The notes below the pieces were generated by a model that saw nothing but the letters and a program-made list of their open reading frames with translations, made no database searches and was not told the origin of the DNA. The position numbers were made by a program, and so were the translations under genes. Below, in pieces: positions 8,500 to 15,182 of a stretch of DNA of 19,742 bases. The stretch is taken from positions 1-19,742 of the forward strand of contig JBBQAA010000080.1 in NCBI GenBank assembly GCA_038276395.1, read 5' to 3'. Positions within the stretch are counted from its first letter, which is position 1, and each line of letters opens with the position of its first letter. The DNA is from JBBQAA01 sp038276395. GTDB taxonomy: Bacteria > Actinomycetota > Thermoleophilia > Solirubrobacterales > Solirubrobacteraceae.

Positions 8500-8513
8500 G
8501 GAGTGATTAGTCT
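8484..8513 (+). promoter_or_regulatory. putative STAS-gene promoter overlapping the divergent GH3 start
   Basis: TTGTCG (8484-8489), an 18-base spacer and TAGTCT (8508-8513) precede the STAS ATG at 8522 by eight bases. The -35 lies inside the GH3 coding start. On the opposite strand ACTAAT (8511 to 8506) is six bases before the GH3 GTG, so the two -10 regions would overlap. Confidence 0.42.
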
Positions 8514-8521
8514 CGCAGGCG

Positions 8522-8878
8522 ATGCCCTCACTCGACATCTCCGAGGTCACCGACGGCGGCGTCCGCGTGCTCGAGCTGGCCGGGGAGCTCGAGGTCTCGA
8601 CGCTGCGCTCGCTGGAGGGCCGGCTGTTGGCGGCGGTGGAGGATGCCGGCTGCGTCGTCCTCGACGGCATGCACCTGACCTTCATCGACTCGAGCGGGAT
8701 GCGGCTGCTGCTCGGCGCCCTGCGCGTCGTCGATCGCGCGCGGGGGTGCCTAGTGCTCGCGTGCGCGAGCCCGACCGTCCTGCGCCTCTTCTCGGTGACG
8801 GGGATGGACCAGACCCTCGAGATCACACCCACCCGCGAGGGCGCGATCGCGCGAGCGCAGGAGCACGCCGCGCCGTAG
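8522..8878 (+). CDS. STAS-domain protein, anti-sigma factor antagonist type
   Basis: This 118-residue single-domain protein fits the SpoIIAA/RsbV family. The STAS core includes VRVLELAGEL near residue 15 and FIDSSGMRLLL (54-64), which carries the conserved D-S-S-G site (S57/S58) where partner-switch kinases phosphorylate antagonists. Family members free a sigma factor by binding its anti-sigma kinase when unphosphorylated. No kinase, phosphatase or sigma gene is nearby, so its partners lie elsewhere. The ATG has no ribosome binding site and follows TAGTCT by eight bases, suggesting a leaderless message. It is divergent from the GH3 gene and convergent with the hydroxylase gene, with 12 bases between stops. 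Length and core are complete, so it should be functional. Confidence 0.9.
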   Translation: MPSLDISEVTDGGVRVLELAGELEVSTLRSLEGRLLAAVEDAGCVVLDGMHLTFIDSSGMRLLLGALRVVDRARGCLVLACASPTVLRLFSVTGMDQTLEITPTREGAIARAQEHAAP

Positions 8879-8890
8879 GCGGCCGGGCCG

Positions 8891-9547
8891 CTACCGAGCG
8901 CCCGCGCTGCGGCGCCGCGGGACCGTGCGAAAGACGTGGTCCCAGACCGGGGAGGAGACGCCGAACCCGGTTTCGTGATCCTGGAAGTGGTGGCGCATGT
9001 GCTGCTCACGCAGAAGCTTCCCGAGCCGCGTGCGCGGCTTGTGGTGGTGCAGGTGGTAGTGCGTCATGTCGTAGACGAGGTAGCCGAGCAGGAAGCCGGC
9101 GCTGAACGCGAGCCAGTGGTGCGGGCCGAGCGCGTAGCGGAAGAGGAGCAGGAAGAGCGCGGCCAGCGGCAGCGAGGCCGAAGGCGGCATGACGAGGCGC
9201 ATCCGGTCGTTCGGATGGTCGTGGTGGACGCCGTGGATGATGAAGTGCAGCCGCCGGCCGAGCGGGTGGTCCGGCTCGAAGTGGAAGACGGTGCGGTGCA
9301 GCCAGTACTCCGCGAAGGTCCAGAAGAGCCCGCCGCCGAGGATCCACAGGAGGCCGCGGCCGGCGCCGACGCGCTCGATCCCGAACGCCGCGAGCAGCGC
9401 GATGAACGGGACGAAGAAGACGAGCGGCATCGCGGGGTGCACGCGCGAGAAGCGATCGAGCAACGGGGACTCGAACATCTTCGGCGAGTCGCGCAGGACC
9501 TCGGCGCGGCGCGTCTCGGAGAGCGGGGTCAGGTCACGGACTGACAC
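8891..9547 (-). CDS. fatty acid hydroxylase / sterol desaturase superfamily membrane protein
   Basis: The protein has 218 residues from a GTG. Hydrophobic segments lie at about 40-58, 65-82, 124-140 and 145-160. The di-iron histidine clusters are clear: EYWLHRTVFH (80-89), HFIIHGVHHDHP (101-112), HYHLHHH (163-169) and EQHMRHHFQDH (181-191), followed by GFGVSSPVWDHVF. The order and spacing resemble FA2H/Scs7-type fatty acid 2-hydroxylases, which add a hydroxyl to acyl chains of membrane lipids using oxygen and an electron donor; the exact substrate is not readable. The start is a GTG seven bases after a TACAAT box, a leaderless layout. It is back-to-back with an acyl-CoA dehydrogenase (86 bases between starts), hinting at a shared lipid role. 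Confidence 0.9.
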   Translation of the reverse strand: MSVRDLTPLSETRRAEVLRDSPKMFESPLLDRFSRVHPAMPLVFFVPFIALLAAFGIERVGAGRGLLWILGGGLFWTFAEYWLHRTVFHFEPDHPLGRRLHFIIHGVHHDHPNDRMRLVMPPSASLPLAALFLLLFRYALGPHHWLAFSAGFLLGYLVYDMTHYHLHHHKPRTRLGKLLREQHMRHHFQDHETGFGVSSPVWDHVFRTVPRRRSAGAR

Positions 9548-9554
9548 TTCGGAG

Positions 9555-9560
9555 ATTGTA
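9555..9560 (-). promoter_or_regulatory. putative -10 box of the hydroxylase gene
   Basis: TACAAT on the minus strand is followed by seven bases and the GTG at 9547. It is the closest match to TATAAT in this group of start-proximal boxes. A weak -35 (CTGGCG, 17-base spacer) may lie upstream at 9578-9583. Confidence 0.48.
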
Positions 9561-9618
9561 GGTCAGCCGGCCGGCGGCGCCAGGGACCACGGCGTGTGCG
9601 TGTGCGCGTGGCGGTGGT

Positions 9619-9624
9619 TAGTCT
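9619..9624 (+). promoter_or_regulatory. putative -10 box of the acyl-CoA dehydrogenase gene
   Basis: TAGTCT lies nine bases before the GTG at 9634, the same hexamer as for the STAS gene. No ribosome binding site is present between it and the start, so the message is probably leaderless. Confidence 0.42.
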
Positions 9625-9633
9625 CGGTGGGCC

Positions 9634-10761
9634 GTGGATCTGCTCGCCGCCACGCGCGCCTTCGTCGCCGAGGAGGTGCTGCCGGAGGTCGCCACCTGGG
9701 ATCGGGATGACGTCCTGCCCGACCGGGCGTGGGAGCGGCTCGTGGAGCTGGGCCTCCCGGGCGCGCTCGTGCCCGAGGAGTACGGCGGCGCGAGCCGCAG
9801 CGTCCGGTCGCTGGTCCCCGTGTGGCGGGAGCTCTCGCGCGGTTGGATCTCCCTGACCGGCGCGATCAACCCGACGGGCCTCGTGATCTCCCTGCTCCTG
9901 CGCTCGGGCACCGAGGAGCAGCGCCGGCGCTGGCTCCCGCGCTTCGCCACCGGCGCCGAGCACGCCGCGTTCTCGATCACCGAGCCCGCGGCGGGGAGCG
10001 ACCTCTCGCGGATCGAGACCTCGGCGGAGCTCGTCGACGGTGGCCGCGGGGGCGCGCGGATCGACGGCCGCAAGCGCTGGGTCGCGGGCGGCGTCTCGGC
10101 GGCCGTCGTCCTCATGCTCGTGCGCGTGGGGGAGGAGCTCTCCTGTCTCGTGCTCCCGGCCGAGGGGCGGGACTCGCCGAGCTGGGGCGTCGGGGAGCTC
10201 GACAAGGTCGGCTACCGGGGCGTCGAGTCCGCCGCCTACGCGTTCGACGGCCACCTCGCGCCCGAGGCGGAGATCCTCGGCGGGCCGGAGTGCGTCGGCG
10301 CCGGCGCGCGGCAGATGCTCGGCGCGCTCGACGTCGGCCGGGTCAACGTCGCCTGCCGGGCGCTGGGCGTCATCGACCGCGCGCTCCAGGGCGCGCTGCA
10401 GGAGTGCCGCGAGCGGGAGATCGGGGAGGGCATGCTCGGGGACCACACGCACGCGCAGCTCCGCGTCGGGTCGATACGGGTGCGCCTGCTCGCCGCCGAG
10501 GCGCTGACCCTGCGCGCCGCGGCGGCGATCGACACTGCCGACGCGGACGCCGCGCGTGAGCTCTCGACGGCCGCGAAGATCATCGCCTCGGACAGTGCAG
10601 TGTGGGCGGTCGACGTCGCCTCCCGCCTGGCCGCCAGCCGCGCCTACCGCGCCGGCGACGAGCTCGCGCGCCTGCGCCGCGACGCCCCTCAGACGCAGAT
10701 CGGCGAGGGCGCCAACGACGCGCTGCTGCTCGCGCTCGGGCGCGAGGCGATCGAGTCGTGA
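9634..10761 (+). CDS. acyl-CoA dehydrogenase family protein
   Basis: The protein has 375 residues from a GTG, close to the usual 380. The helical N-terminal domain includes LGLPGALVPEEYGG (39-52). The middle beta domain carries the flavin-contacting SITEPAAGSDLS (114-125). The C-terminal four-helix domain ends with QIGEGANDALL, where E358 matches the catalytic base position of medium-chain-type enzymes (usually YEGTNEI). The family makes an alpha,beta double bond in acyl-CoA using FAD and passes electrons to ETF. Chain-length preference cannot be told. Some motifs are looser than in textbook members (GEGAND for YEGTNE), so a specialised substrate is possible. It is divergent from a fatty-acid hydroxylase and followed 57 bases later by a small membrane protein with its own putative promoter. 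Confidence 0.9.
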   Translation: MDLLAATRAFVAEEVLPEVATWDRDDVLPDRAWERLVELGLPGALVPEEYGGASRSVRSLVPVWRELSRGWISLTGAINPTGLVISLLLRSGTEEQRRRWLPRFATGAEHAAFSITEPAAGSDLSRIETSAELVDGGRGGARIDGRKRWVAGGVSAAVVLMLVRVGEELSCLVLPAEGRDSPSWGVGELDKVGYRGVESAAYAFDGHLAPEAEILGGPECVGAGARQMLGALDVGRVNVACRALGVIDRALQGALQECREREIGEGMLGDHTHAQLRVGSIRVRLLAAEALTLRAAAAIDTADADAARELSTAAKIIASDSAVWAVDVASRLAASRAYRAGDELARLRRDAPQTQIGEGANDALLLALGREAIES

Positions 10762-10804
10762 GACCACCGATCGGGGTCGCGGCGCACGCGCGGCGCCCAG
10801 GGCG

Positions 10805-10810
10805 TAGGGT
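10805..10810 (+). promoter_or_regulatory. putative -10 box of the small membrane protein gene
   Basis: TAGGGT lies eight bases before the GTG at 10819, with no ribosome binding site between. TAGGGT also occurs just upstream of 4469 and at 12508-12513. Confidence 0.42.
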
Positions 10811-10818
10811 GCCGATCC

Positions 10819-11229
10819 GTGGCTCGCTTCGGACGTCGGCGCAACACAGGGGAAAACGGTGAGACCGTCGCCGAGGAGGATGCGGACGGCACGAGCCGGC
10901 GCGAGCGCATCGGCGCCGGCGCGGCGAGCGGGGCCGGAGGTCTCCTGCGCCTGCTCGCCGGGGTGATCGACCTCGTAATCGGGGTGATCGCCCTGATCAT
11001 CGTGGCGGGCATCCTGTTTGTCGTCCTCAAGGCAAACGCGCAGAACACGATCGTCAAGGACGTACACGACGCCGCCAAGTTCCTCGTCGGCCCCTTCGAC
11101 CGCCTCTTCACCCCGAAGGACCACCGCGTCGAGATCGCGATCAACTGGGGCATCGCCGCCGCGGTCTACGTGATCGTCGGGCGCTTCGTGGCGAGCCTCC
11201 TCCGGCGTAGCGCGCCCGAGAGGGCCTGA
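10819..11229 (+). CDS. small membrane protein of unknown function
   Basis: This 136-residue protein starts at a GTG eight bases after a TAGGGT box. Its N-terminus (1-40) is charged and likely cytoplasmic. A long hydrophobic segment lies at about 45-70 and a second at about 108-126, joined by a polar loop (QNTIVKDVHDAAKFLVGPFDRLF) that looks amphipathic. It ends in a short basic tail. I do not recognise the family by name; similar small two-helix proteins are common in actinobacteria. Coding potential is supported by the position-specific GC pattern and by the clean membrane topology. It is convergent with the vapC gene, with a CCGGCGCCGG palindrome (11237-11246) between the stops. Confidence 0.68.
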   Translation: MARFGRRRNTGENGETVAEEDADGTSRRERIGAGAASGAGGLLRLLAGVIDLVIGVIALIIVAGILFVVLKANAQNTIVKDVHDAAKFLVGPFDRLFTPKDHRVEIAINWGIAAAVYVIVGRFVASLLRRSAPERA

Positions 11230-11246
11230 GCCCCGGCCGGCGCCGG

Positions 11247-11678
11247 TCAGCCGAGCAGCGGTTCGAGGCGAACGCCGAGCGGGCGATAGGTCTCGAGCGC
11301 GCGCTCGTCACGGGTGGCGAGGGCGAGGCCGTGCTCCCGCGCCGCCGCGCCCACGAGAGCGTCGTAGGTGGCGCCGCCGGCGATTCCCAAGCGGTGGAGG
11401 TCGCCGAGCAGCGCCGCCGCGGCCTCGGCGCCGAGGAACCGGCTGCCGGGGAAGAGAGCGAGGAGCAGGCGAGCAACCGTGGCCGGGGTGCGGCGCGCCG
11501 GGGGCGGGAGTCGCGTGAGCACGGAGAAGGTCTCGAAGGCGGCGTGGCCGCAGAGGCCGAGCCGGCGACCGGCGACGGCCTCGACCGCGCTCTCGTGGTG
11601 CTCGTGGTCAGCGACCGCCAGCGCGACCGCGAAGCTCGTGTCGACGAGCAGGTCCGGCGACCTACCGCCGGTCGGCAT
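11247..11678 (-). CDS. vapC: PIN-domain ribonuclease toxin (VapC family)
   Basis: This 143-residue protein spans one PIN domain. The acidic metal-binding set is visible: D13 in LLVDTS, E49 in AAFETFSVL, D106 in TYDALVGA and D124 in ATRDERAL. VapC toxins cleave specific RNAs, often tRNA or rRNA, with Mg2+; the target cannot be inferred. It overlaps the 3' end of the upstream AbrB-type antitoxin gene by 17 bases, as expected for a coupled toxin-antitoxin pair. The length fits the family and all catalytic acids are present, so it is probably active. The start at 11678 is the first ATG that leaves the first beta strand intact. Confidence 0.9.
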   Translation of the reverse strand: MPTGGRSPDLLVDTSFAVALAVADHEHHESAVEAVAGRRLGLCGHAAFETFSVLTRLPPPARRTPATVARLLLALFPGSRFLGAEAAAALLGDLHRLGIAGGATYDALVGAAAREHGLALATRDERALETYRPLGVRLEPLLG

Positions 11679-11901
11679 CGCGCAGCGAGCGGACGAGGGC
11701 GTCGCTCACGCGCGCGCCCCCACCGGGGATCACGAGGCGGCCGTCGCGTTCCTCGAGCGAGTCGACCGCCAGGGGCTCCACGCGAAGCCCGGCGCCCTCC
11801 ACGCTCACATCGACCTCACCGGCCTGAAGCCCTACGCGGTCCCGGAGCGCCTTGGGGATGACCAAGCGGCCGGACTTGTCGATGGTAGTTCGCACGGGCA
11901 T
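11662..11901 (-). CDS. vapB: AbrB/SpoVT-type antitoxin (VapB family)
   Basis: This 79-residue protein has an N-terminal swapped-hairpin DNA-binding domain (about 1-45: TTIDKSGRLVIPKALRDRVGL, then GEVDVSVEG) typical of MazE/AbrB/VapB proteins. The C-terminal part (about 50-79), ending in DALVRSLRDADRR, probably threads into the toxin's active site. The pair would bind its own operator and repress the operon. A short inverted repeat upstream (11918-11939) could be that operator. A TATCTT hexamer (11918 to 11913, minus strand) lies 11 bases before the ATG as a candidate -10. The gene overlaps vapC by 17 bases. Confidence 0.9.
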   Translation of the reverse strand: MPVRTTIDKSGRLVIPKALRDRVGLQAGEVDVSVEGAGLRVEPLAVDSLEERDGRLVIPGGGARVSDALVRSLRDADRR

Positions 11902-11917
11902 TTCTTACCATCAAGAT

Positions 11918-11939
11918 ACCAGCGGAACGCCATACTGGT
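11918..11939. promoter_or_regulatory. candidate vapBC operator (inverted repeat)
   Basis: ACCAG (11918-11922) and CTGGT (11935-11939) form an inverted repeat with a 12-base spacer, just upstream of the vapB start and touching its candidate -10. The arms are short, so this may be chance. Confidence 0.25.
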
Positions 11940-12507
11940 GATCGATACTCCGCGCCGGCGGGTCGCCCCCGGCGCTGCTCGGGCCCCGAGATGGCGCAGG
12001 ATGTCCGGAAGTAGCAGGATGTGGCGGTCAGAAGGACGCACCGGAATCGACTGCGTGCGCGTGCTTGGCCCGATCGAGGGGATCACCTCCTCCGGACGTT
12101 CGCTCGCGCTGCGGAGCGCGAGCCAGCGCCCCGCTGGCCACGGAGACGCCCCGGTCGGTCCGCGCCGAGCGGATCTGCGCCGTGCTCGAGGCGGGGTCGC
12201 GCAGCAGGAATCCCATCGAGCGGTGCGCGAGCCATGACCCGCCGCAACGGTGCGCGCCTCATCCCACCAGACCAGTCTCTCACTGCTTCGCTGGGGTCGC
12301 CTTCCGTGACGACGTAGATCTTCGCGGCGTCGGCTCGAGCCGAAGCAGGAGGCCGTCGTGCTGTTCGACAGGTTCCTCGCTGGGACTGGCTGAGGCCTAG
12401 GCGGCGCCTCGGTTGCGTGTGCGTCCAGCCGTCAGCCGTAGCTGCTGGTTGACGAATGCTCGTGATGCGCCCGGCGACTTATCCGACACGGATGGTCCTT
12501 GGCCGTG

Positions 12508-12513
12508 TAGGGT
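12508..12513 (+). promoter_or_regulatory. putative -10 box upstream of the secreted protein gene
   Basis: TAGGGT matches the box seen at 10805-10810, here with a short leader. An ATG at 12527 is in frame with the chosen start at 12551; the latter has an AAGGAAG ribosome binding site just upstream and begins a clean signal peptide. Confidence 0.3.
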
Positions 12514-12550
12514 CCCGCCGCCCCTAATGGACGGGAAAGGAAGTGCTGGG

Positions 12551-13027
12551 ATGCGGAGACCGGCGATTCTTCTGCTGGCCGGCGCGGCGCTGCTCATGCC
12601 AAGCTCCGCCCTCGCACGGCCACGAGCCCTCGACGTGTTCATCCCGGGCGGCACGTCGGCGATCGACCCGCTCCAGTACCCGCCCGAAGGAGGCCCGGGC
12701 GACCCAGCCTTCTACACCTACGGCGACATCAGCATCACCCGCGACGGCGGGCAAGGCGCGATCTACGTCCCCGACTCCGCGTACTACTCGGGGCCGGTGA
12801 CGTGCCTCCGGGTGCACGGCCACACCGCCAGGTTCGTCATCCAGGACTCGACCACGGGAGCGTCCCTGCTCGTGGAAGTCACTGCCTCACCGCGAGGCGG
12901 CTCCCAGCTCGGGACAAGCCCCGGTGTCACGACGTGCAAGGGGCGCGTGACCCGGCTTCTCCCCGTGACCGCCCACATCCTCCTCAGCGGCCACGGAGGG
13001 TTCGGAGCGGGTCAGCCCGACGGGTAA
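12551..13027 (+). CDS. small secreted protein of unknown function
   Basis: This 158-residue protein has a signal peptide (MRRPAI, hydrophobic core 5-16, cleavage likely after ALA at residue 22). The mature part is beta-rich, with two cysteines (C85 in VTCLRV and C129 in TTCKG) that could form one disulfide outside the cell. It has many Gly, Ser and Thr and ends in a glycine-rich tail (SGHGGFGAGQ). I do not recognise a family. ATG 12551 was chosen for the ribosome binding site and signal peptide; an in-frame ATG at 12527 would add eight residues. It precedes the ATP-grasp operon by 227 bases and is probably transcribed separately, though nothing proves that. Confidence 0.68.
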   Translation: MRRPAILLLAGAALLMPSSALARPRALDVFIPGGTSAIDPLQYPPEGGPGDPAFYTYGDISITRDGGQGAIYVPDSAYYSGPVTCLRVHGHTARFVIQDSTTGASLLVEVTASPRGGSQLGTSPGVTTCKGRVTRLLPVTAHILLSGHGGFGAGQPDG

Positions 13028-13254
13028 GCCCGCCACGCCTCCATCGCCCGGTTGACTCTCGAGATCCCCGGAGGATTCGAGAAGTTCGGCGACGGATACT
13101 GAGGTGACCCGACGTCGGCGCTGCAGCGGCGAGCATTCCCCGACACGAGACCGGGCTCGTTTACAGGTCGTGTACATGCCGGTGACCCGACACCGCCATC
13201 CTCACAGGCAGTATTGACCACGGTCCGCGCGGTGCAGGGAAGGGAGCGATCAGA

Positions 13255-13992
13255 ATGAGCATCTCCAACAAACCTAAATCTGCTGCGGTGAGACCAGGTC
13301 CTGGGTTCCGCTGGAAGGAGACGCGCCGGCGACCCGATCCCGACGTGGTCGACGGCCTGCGCCGCTTCGAGACGCCCGAGATCTCCGATCTGCTCAACCG
13401 CCTCTACACCATGCGGCCCGACATCCGGCCGTTGACGGACCCGTCGATCCGGCTCGCGGGACCTGCCTGCACGGTCAAGGTCTTCCCCGGCGACAACCTG
13501 ATGGTCCATAAGGCGCTCGACATCGCTCGCCCAGGCGACGTCATCGTGGTCGACACGAGCGGCTCGTCGATGACGGCAGTGCTCGGCGATCTCATCAGCA
13601 CGAAGGCGCGTCACCGAGGCATCGCGGGCTTCGTGGTGGACGGGTTGATCCGCGACGTGGCGGAGATCCGCGGGCTCGGCGACTTCCCCGTCTTCGCGCG
13701 AGGGGTCACGCCCATCGGCCCGCTGCACCGGGGTCCGGGCGAGCTCAACTATCCGGTTTCCGCCGGCGGTGTCGTCGTCCATCCGGGCGACATCGTGATC
13801 GGCGACATCAACGGGGTGGCGGTGATCCAGCAGGAGGTCGCCCGCGAGACACTCGACCGTCTGCTCGAGGAGGAGGAGGCGCAGGTCCGGTACGCCCGCG
13901 CGGTGGCCGACGGGCAGTTCTCGAACGCATGGGTCGACGAGGCGCTCGAGCGCAGCGGCGTTCCCGTTCGCACAGCGGTCGCCGCGCTGTGA
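13255..13992 (+). CDS. RraA / HMG-aldolase-fold family protein
   Basis: This 245-residue protein starts at an ATG eight bases after AGGGAG. After a 35-residue leader-like extension comes the RraA fold, with ETPEISDLLNRL (39-50), GPACTVKV (69-76) and the signature GDLISTKARHRGIAGFVVDGLIRD (111-134, written here only as its limits G111-D112 and R133-D134). In class II pyruvate aldolases (HMG/CHA aldolase) the equivalent Gly-Asp and Arg-Asp bind metal and the oxo-acid. Both are kept, so it may be an aldolase or oxo-acid decarboxylase rather than the RNase E inhibitor that gives the family its name. It is the first gene of the operon and its TGA overlaps the next GTG by four bases. Substrate unknown. 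Confidence 0.88.
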   Translation: MSISNKPKSAAVRPGPGFRWKETRRRPDPDVVDGLRRFETPEISDLLNRLYTMRPDIRPLTDPSIRLAGPACTVKVFPGDNLMVHKALDIARPGDVIVVDTSGSSMTAVLGDLISTKARHRGIAGFVVDGLIRDVAEIRGLGDFPVFARGVTPIGPLHRGPGELNYPVSAGGVVVHPGDIVIGDINGVAVIQQEVARETLDRLLEEEEAQVRYARAVADGQFSNAWVDEALERSGVPVRTAVAAL

Positions 13993-15182
13993 ACACGCCG
14001 CCCATCGCGCTGCCCCCCGCCGTCCTCCTCGGTGGCCGCGGTGGCGCTCTGTCGGTTGCACGTAGCCTGGCCCGGATGGGCGTGGAGGTGCACGTCGTGA
14101 CGAGCGGCTTCGCTCCCGTGCGAAGCTCGCGTCACTGCGCGAGCTTCACCCGTACCGAGGGGGCCGACGTCGTCGGGGAGTGGCTGGACCGGCTGGAGAG
14201 CGGGCCGCGCGGGGCGGTCCTGCTGCCCTGCCACGACGACGGGCTGGAGCTGATCGCGCGCCACCGGACGCGGCTCGAGGAGTGGGGCTACCGGCCGATG
14301 GAGGCGGATGACGGCGTGATCCTCGCCATGCTCGACAAGGAGCAGACCTACGCCCTCGCCCGTAGTCTTGGCGTGCCGGTGCCCCGGGTCCTCCCGTTGC
14401 GCTGCCCGGAGGACGTCGAGGAGGCGGCCCGGACCCTGTCCTTTCCCTGCGCGCTGAAGCCGCGCCACTCCCACGACTTCGCCAAGCACAGCAACCGCAA
14501 GGTGCTGCTGGCGGAGAACGAGGACGAGCTGCGCGAGCAGCTCGCTCAGGCCTGGCGGACGGGCAGCGAGATGCTGTCGACCGAGATCGTGCGAGGCGGT
14601 GACGACCAGTTCGTCTCCTACTACACCTACCTCGACGATCAGGGCGCCCCGCTCGCCCACTTCACCAAGCGCAAGCTGAGGCAATACCCCATCCACTTCG
14701 GGCTCATCACCTACCAGGTCACCGAGTGGGTGCCCGAGGTGGCCGAGCTGGGGCTGCGCTTCGTCCAGGGGGCGGGTCTGCGCGGGCCGGCGGCTGTCGA
14801 GTTCAAGCGCGACGGCGTCGAGGGCACCTTCAAGCTCATCGAGTGCAACCATCGCTTCACCGCCTCGAACGAGATCGTCCGGCTCAGCGGCGTCGACTTC
14901 GGAGCCATCGCCTACCGTCGCGCCGCCGGCTACCCCGTGAAGCCGGTCGTCGGGTTCCGAGAGGGCGTGAGGGTCTGGGATCCCGTCGAGGATCTGGCCG
15001 CGCTGCGAAGCTACCGCGAGGCCGGAGAGCTGACGACTGCGCAGTGGGCGCGCAGCCTGCTCCGCCGTCAGCGCTTCAAGAACTTCTGCTGGTCGGATCC
15101 CGGCCCCGCTCTGGCGAGCTGGGGCGACGTCGTCCACCGGCTCGGGCGGCGGCTCAAGCGGCGCCGACAGGGATCAGCGTGA
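13989..15182 (+). CDS. ATP-grasp carboxylate-amine ligase family protein
   Basis: This 397-residue protein starts at a GTG overlapping the aldolase-like gene's stop (GTGA). The N-terminal part (10-110) is a pre-ATP-grasp alpha/beta domain beginning with VLLGGRGGALSVARSL. The ATP-grasp domain covers about 115-320: ATP-binding Lys K157 in CALKPRHS, the strand TEIVRGGDDQF (198-208), E271 in AVEFKRD and metal ligands E285/N287 in IECNHRF. It resembles predicted ATP-grasp enzymes of the COG3919 group (D-aspartate-ligase-like). The C-terminal 80 residues are Arg-rich. The family joins a carboxylate, activated as acyl phosphate, to an amine or other nucleophile. Substrates are unknown, but pairing with a second ATP-grasp enzyme suggests two sequential couplings. 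Its stop overlaps the next start by four bases. Confidence 0.88.
   Translation: MNTPPIALPPAVLLGGRGGALSVARSLARMGVEVHVVTSGFAPVRSSRHCASFTRTEGADVVGEWLDRLESGPRGAVLLPCHDDGLELIARHRTRLEEWGYRPMEADDGVILAMLDKEQTYALARSLGVPVPRVLPLRCPEDVEEAARTLSFPCALKPRHSHDFAKHSNRKVLLAENEDELREQLAQAWRTGSEMLSTEIVRGGDDQFVSYYTYLDDQGAPLAHFTKRKLRQYPIHFGLITYQVTEWVPEVAELGLRFVQGAGLRGPAAVEFKRDGVEGTFKLIECNHRFTASNEIVRLSGVDFGAIAYRRAAGYPVKPVVGFREGVRVWDPVEDLAALRSYREAGELTTAQWARSLLRRQRFKNFCWSDPGPALASWGDVVHRLGRRLKRRRQGSA

Larger units (their letters stand above)
11902..12550. other. gene-poor stretch with possible decayed minus-strand gene
   Basis: No intact gene is convincing in these roughly 650 bases apart from the vapBC control region at the left end. 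Three minus-strand pieces in different frames look protein-like: AKIYVVTEGDPSEAVRDW (about 12330-12272), a piece with QIRSARTDRGVS and ALAR (12216 to about 12130, faintly like an HTH helix pair), and IPSIGPSTRTQSIPVRPSD to LPDILRHLGAR (about 12086-11980). They could be one frameshifted, decayed gene, but I cannot name a family. The right end holds a TAGGGT box and ribosome binding site for the next gene. Confidence 0.3.

Noticed and set aside
8500..9009. GH3 reading extended by 170 residues upstream
   Set aside because: The extension is antisense to the STAS gene; the signal peptide starts at GTG 8499.
6454..9105. 883-residue plus-strand open frame opposite the GH3 gene
   Set aside because: Low-complexity antisense frame of a clear GH3 gene; no recognisable domain or start.
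11237..11246. CCGGCGCCGG palindrome between convergent genes
   Set aside because: Too short and without a T-run to call a bidirectional terminator; expected by chance at this GC content.
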